A stretch of DNA of 64,000 nucleotides from Cyclobacteriaceae bacterium (lineage in GTDB: Bacteria > Bacteroidota > Bacteroidia > Cytophagales > Cyclobacteriaceae), in NCBI GenBank assembly GCA_016787665.1, contig JAEUUC010000008.1:62001-126000 (forward strand), written 5' to 3'. A program made the translations under genes and the position numbers. Positions 61,499 to 64,000 of the stretch are shown here, piece by piece (positions within the stretch are counted from its first letter, which is position 1; each line of letters begins with the position of its first letter). Under the pieces are notes generated by a model, which was not told the origin of the DNA, did not search any database, and saw nothing but the letters and a program-made list of their open reading frames with translations.

Positions 61499-63037
61499 AT
61501 GATCCTTCGGTTTTGGTGCTGGCTTGCTGTTCCGGGCGCGCTCACATTTTCGTCCGGCCTTGCTCAATCTATCCAACCGAAGCCGGATACGCTTTCGATA
61601 ACCCGGTTTGAAACAAAAGTGCAGTGGTGGGACAGCCTGTGCACGCGACAGGCGTATTCTACGTTTGATCAAAACACCTACTCAGCGTTGAAGGGCGTAA
61701 CTACCTTTCGGGGTGGGCCATACCGTAACACGGCATCCTGGGGTTTTTTAAATAAACGGCCCGACTCGCTGGTCATTCAATGGGAGTTTTCGACCAAAGC
61801 CGATCGTGAATGGGGTGGTGGTGCGGGGTGGACAGGCCAACCGAACGTGGTGCAGTGGCCGGATTCAGTGCGGCAAGTGATGAAAATCGCGGTAAACCTG
61901 AAAACGGACTCTGCTTTTACCGAGGTCATTCAACCTTCGCTGGATGGCAACATTTATTTCCTCGATCTGGCGACCGGAAAGCCGTCACGACCACCGGTGA
62001 ATATTAAAAATCCGATCAAAGGATCTCCTGCCATTGACCCGCGGGGGTATCCGCTGCTCTATTGTGGGCAGGGTATCAACCGAAGCGGTGAATTTGGCTT
62101 TCGGATTTTCAGTCTTATTGACGGACGAAAATTGTACACCCTCAATGGACGCGATCCGTTTGCGCACCGCACATGGGGCGCCTTTGACGGGGCCCCGTTA
62201 CTGGATGCGGTGAACGACCGCCTGGTTGTAGCTGGTGAAAACGGGGTGTTGTACACCGCTGATCTTCATACACAATATAAACCTGACAGCGGCTTTATCC
62301 GCGTGCAGCCGCGTGTTAATCGATACCGCTACCAAAAACCCGGGGGCACTCGCCAGGGTGTAGAGAATTCGGTGGCTGCGTTTGCCAACTTACTTTACTT
62401 TGCTGACAACGATGGCAATATTCAGGCAGTCGACATTGCTACGCTGCAGCCCGTCTGGTTTCATCACAACCACGATGATACAGACGCAACCGTGGTGCTC
62501 GATGTGCCTGATAGTATTCCGTATTTGTATACCGGGAGTGAGGTCGACATTCAGGGAAATAAAGGGTTTACGTTTCTAAAAAAGATCAACGGAGTAACGG
62601 GCACTACCGTTTGGGAGAAGAAGTATCCGTGCTTCAGTATTCGGGGCGCACACCCCGTTAATGGCGGCATGTTGTCCACTCCGGTATTGGGCAAGTTTTT
62701 GGCTAAAAATCTGCTGGTGGCCAGCCTCTCTCGTTATGGCTCGGTTGAAAAAGGGCTATTGGTTGCCTTGGACAAAGAAACGGGTGGTGAGTGCTGGAAA
62801 CTGGAACTTGCTCATTATGCCTGGAGCAGCCCGTTGGATATGTATGATCGCGAAGGTAACCTGTATATTTTTTTGGCGGATAGCCGGGGCCACGTGATGT
62901 TGATTGACGGAGCGACCGGAAAGGTGATGTTTCAGAAAAAGATAGCCGACCTGTTTGAAGCTTCGCCCGTGGCGTTCAATAACCGAATCGTTATTGCCTC
63001 TCGACCCCGGAAGATTTATTGTCTGGAAGTACGGTAG
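61499..63037 (+). CDS. PQQ-like beta-propeller protein, secreted
   Basis: A 512-residue exported protein with signal peptide (residues 1-22, ending G-L-A-Q). The body has at least six propeller blades of the PQQ/WD40-like type (L-D-G-N-I-Y-F-L-D-L-A-T-G-K, A-G-E-N-G-V-L-Y-T-A-D-L, D-N-D-G-N-I-Q-A-V-D-I-A-T-L) without an evident catalytic site. It is probably a periplasmic scaffold or outer-membrane factor. The only close upstream promoter is 4 bases away. Its 3' end overlaps the convergent M23 gene by 47 bases. Confidence 0.85.
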   Translation: MILRFWCWLAVPGALTFSSGLAQSIQPKPDTLSITRFETKVQWWDSLCTRQAYSTFDQNTYSALKGVTTFRGGPYRNTASWGFLNKRPDSLVIQWEFSTKADREWGGGAGWTGQPNVVQWPDSVRQVMKIAVNLKTDSAFTEVIQPSLDGNIYFLDLATGKPSRPPVNIKNPIKGSPAIDPRGYPLLYCGQGINRSGEFGFRIFSLIDGRKLYTLNGRDPFAHRTWGAFDGAPLLDAVNDRLVVAGENGVLYTADLHTQYKPDSGFIRVQPRVNRYRYQKPGGTRQGVENSVAAFANLLYFADNDGNIQAVDIATLQPVWFHHNHDDTDATVVLDVPDSIPYLYTGSEVDIQGNKGFTFLKKINGVTGTTVWEKKYPCFSIRGAHPVNGGMLSTPVLGKFLAKNLLVASLSRYGSVEKGLLVALDKETGGECWKLELAHYAWSSPLDMYDREGNLYIFLADSRGHVMLIDGATGKVMFQKKIADLFEASPVAFNNRIVIASRPRKIYCLEVR

Positions 63038-63977
63038 GAGCCTTGCGGATAAGTTTGTTGTACTCTTCCTGCTTTACATCGCGGTACATGAAGTTAATTG
63101 GATTCACATACTTACCGTGGTACAGAACCTCGTAATGCAGGTGTGGCGTGGTGGATACACCGGTGCTGCCCACAAATCCGATCAGATCTCCGCGTTTTAC
63201 CTGCTGGCCGGGTTGGGTGTTGAATTTGGACAGGTGGCCATAACGCGATTCAAATCCAAAACCATGGTTGATATAAACCACGTTTCCGTAGCCACCGTTG
63301 TACGCGGCAAATGATATGATACCATCACCGGTGGCGTACACAGGTGTGCCCTGGGGCGCAGTCAGGTCAAGTCCGTTGTGGTTGCGCCAATCCCGGTAAA
63401 CGGGGTGTAGGCGCATGCCAAAGATGGAATTGAACCGCGTGAGTTGCCGGTTGTCGATCGGTTGCATGGCGGGCCGCGTTGACAATTGGCGCTCCTTTAC
63501 GGCTACTTCCTTTTCCAGTTCTTTCAGCGATTGTTCGTGAACTTCAATCCGGTTGCCCAGGCGGAACAGGGAGTCATAAGCCCCCAGTATTTCGGAAACC
63601 GACTCATCGGCCGGCAGCAGTACAGGTGCATGGCCACCGGCACCTGCCAGGCGCATGGACGGGTCCAGCGGATTCATGGCGAGCAATACCCGGTAGTGAT
63701 CATCATCGTCATGTTCCAATACGCGCAACTGGTTCGATACGTGGCGGATCTCATTGTGCAACTCACCCCACTGCCATTTCAATTCATGATTTTCGCGCGT
63801 CAGTTGGTTTTCATCCAGGCTCGGATAGTGGGTGAGGTAGTATGCCAGTCCACCGAAAGCCAGGATCAGACAGATAAGGATAAACCGCCCGGTCTGATTT
63901 AAGAAATGCCGGCCCGTATGAATAATGGGTTCATACTGGCAGGTTTCCGGGTTGTAGTGATAACGCATGCGTGCCAT
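62991..63977 (-). CDS. M23-family metallopeptidase
   Basis: A 328-residue membrane-anchored peptidoglycan endopeptidase-like protein. The opening M-A-R-M-R-Y-H-Y-N-P-E-T-C is typical of Bacteroidota M23 proteins; one membrane helix (about 30-50) is followed by a coiled coil (about 55-100 and 130-160) and the LytM domain (about 175-300) with L-H-P-V-Y-R-D-W-R-N-H-N-G-L-D and H-L-H-Y-E-V, all zinc ligands present. It cuts cell-wall crosslinks or activates a cell-wall hydrolase. It is convergent with the propeller gene. Confidence 0.93.
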   Translation of the reverse strand: MARMRYHYNPETCQYEPIIHTGRHFLNQTGRFILICLILAFGGLAYYLTHYPSLDENQLTRENHELKWQWGELHNEIRHVSNQLRVLEHDDDDHYRVLLAMNPLDPSMRLAGAGGHAPVLLPADESVSEILGAYDSLFRLGNRIEVHEQSLKELEKEVAVKERQLSTRPAMQPIDNRQLTRFNSIFGMRLHPVYRDWRNHNGLDLTAPQGTPVYATGDGIISFAAYNGGYGNVVYINHGFGFESRYGHLSKFNTQPGQQVKRGDLIGFVGSTGVSTTPHLHYEVLYHGKYVNPINFMYRDVKQEEYNKLIRKAPTVLPDNKSSGVERQ

Positions 63978-64000
63978 CAGTCAAGAGCTTGTTTTACTTG

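Overview
The window is bacterial chromosome from a member of the Bacteroidota, most likely a Cytophagales relative (inference). The evidence is the gene families present: DUF1501 with a type IX secretion (T9SS) sorting tail, a DUF5103 T9SS plug protein, DUF3276 (PUR-like), DUF2911, DUF4136 and DUF5103 families, PorT-type beta-barrels and FtsX/MacB-type permeases of about 800 residues. The promoters also fit the phylum: TTG, then 17-23 bases, then TAnnTTTG. Base composition by eye is slightly above 50% G+C, with one AT-rich island at about 31.1-33.2 kb. I see no rRNA, tRNA, insertion sequence, prophage or CRISPR array.

Layout. 0-15 kb: a DUF202 protein, an octaheme cytochrome fused to HEAT and TPR repeats, a P-type ATPase followed by cardiolipin synthase, two DUF4136 lipoproteins, several beta-barrels, an LtaS-like membrane enzyme, YebC and a zinc metallopeptidase, then an unannotated structured-RNA candidate with a strong terminator. 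15-29 kb: two large FtsX permeases, a YbiT-like ABC-F protein, GreB, an AAA_14 ATPase behind paired palindromes, an SRPBCC protein, an enlarged HMCES/YedK DNA-crosslink protein, and a membrane protein/HTH pair with its own operator-bearing promoter. 29-34 kb: a secreted unknown protein, then the AT-rich island carrying an AAA ATPase overlapped by a small PD-(D/E)XK-like protein, the best candidate here for an undescribed defence module. 34-47 kb: smc, a LuxC-like reductase divergent from a ferredoxin, a DUF58 protein, a PUR-domain protein, ychF, an orphan cas6, the T9SS plug protein and a second ABC-F. 47-64 kb: a sorbosone-dehydrogenase-like propeller, an amidohydrolase, DUF2911, dCMP deaminase, two Lys/Ala-rich genes including a 19-residue microprotein, murB, a four-gene DUF1800-DUF1501-barrel-lipoprotein operon, HMG-CoA lyase, dprA, a MerR regulator, a PQQ-type propeller and an M23 peptidase.

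How the parts fit. Most of the window is housekeeping (smc, ychF, murB, dprA, greB, yebC) and envelope or secretion genes. Many neighbours overlap by ATGA or GTGA, so translational coupling is common. Several promoters lie so close to the start codon that leaderless mRNAs are predicted. A recurring oddity is degenerate seven-base tandem repeats in intergenic DNA, at four places. The most unusual items are the ATPase/nuclease pair, cas6 without any CRISPR partner, the RNA candidate at 14.84-15.08 kb, the Lys/Ala microprotein and the paired palindromes ahead of the AAA_14 gene.
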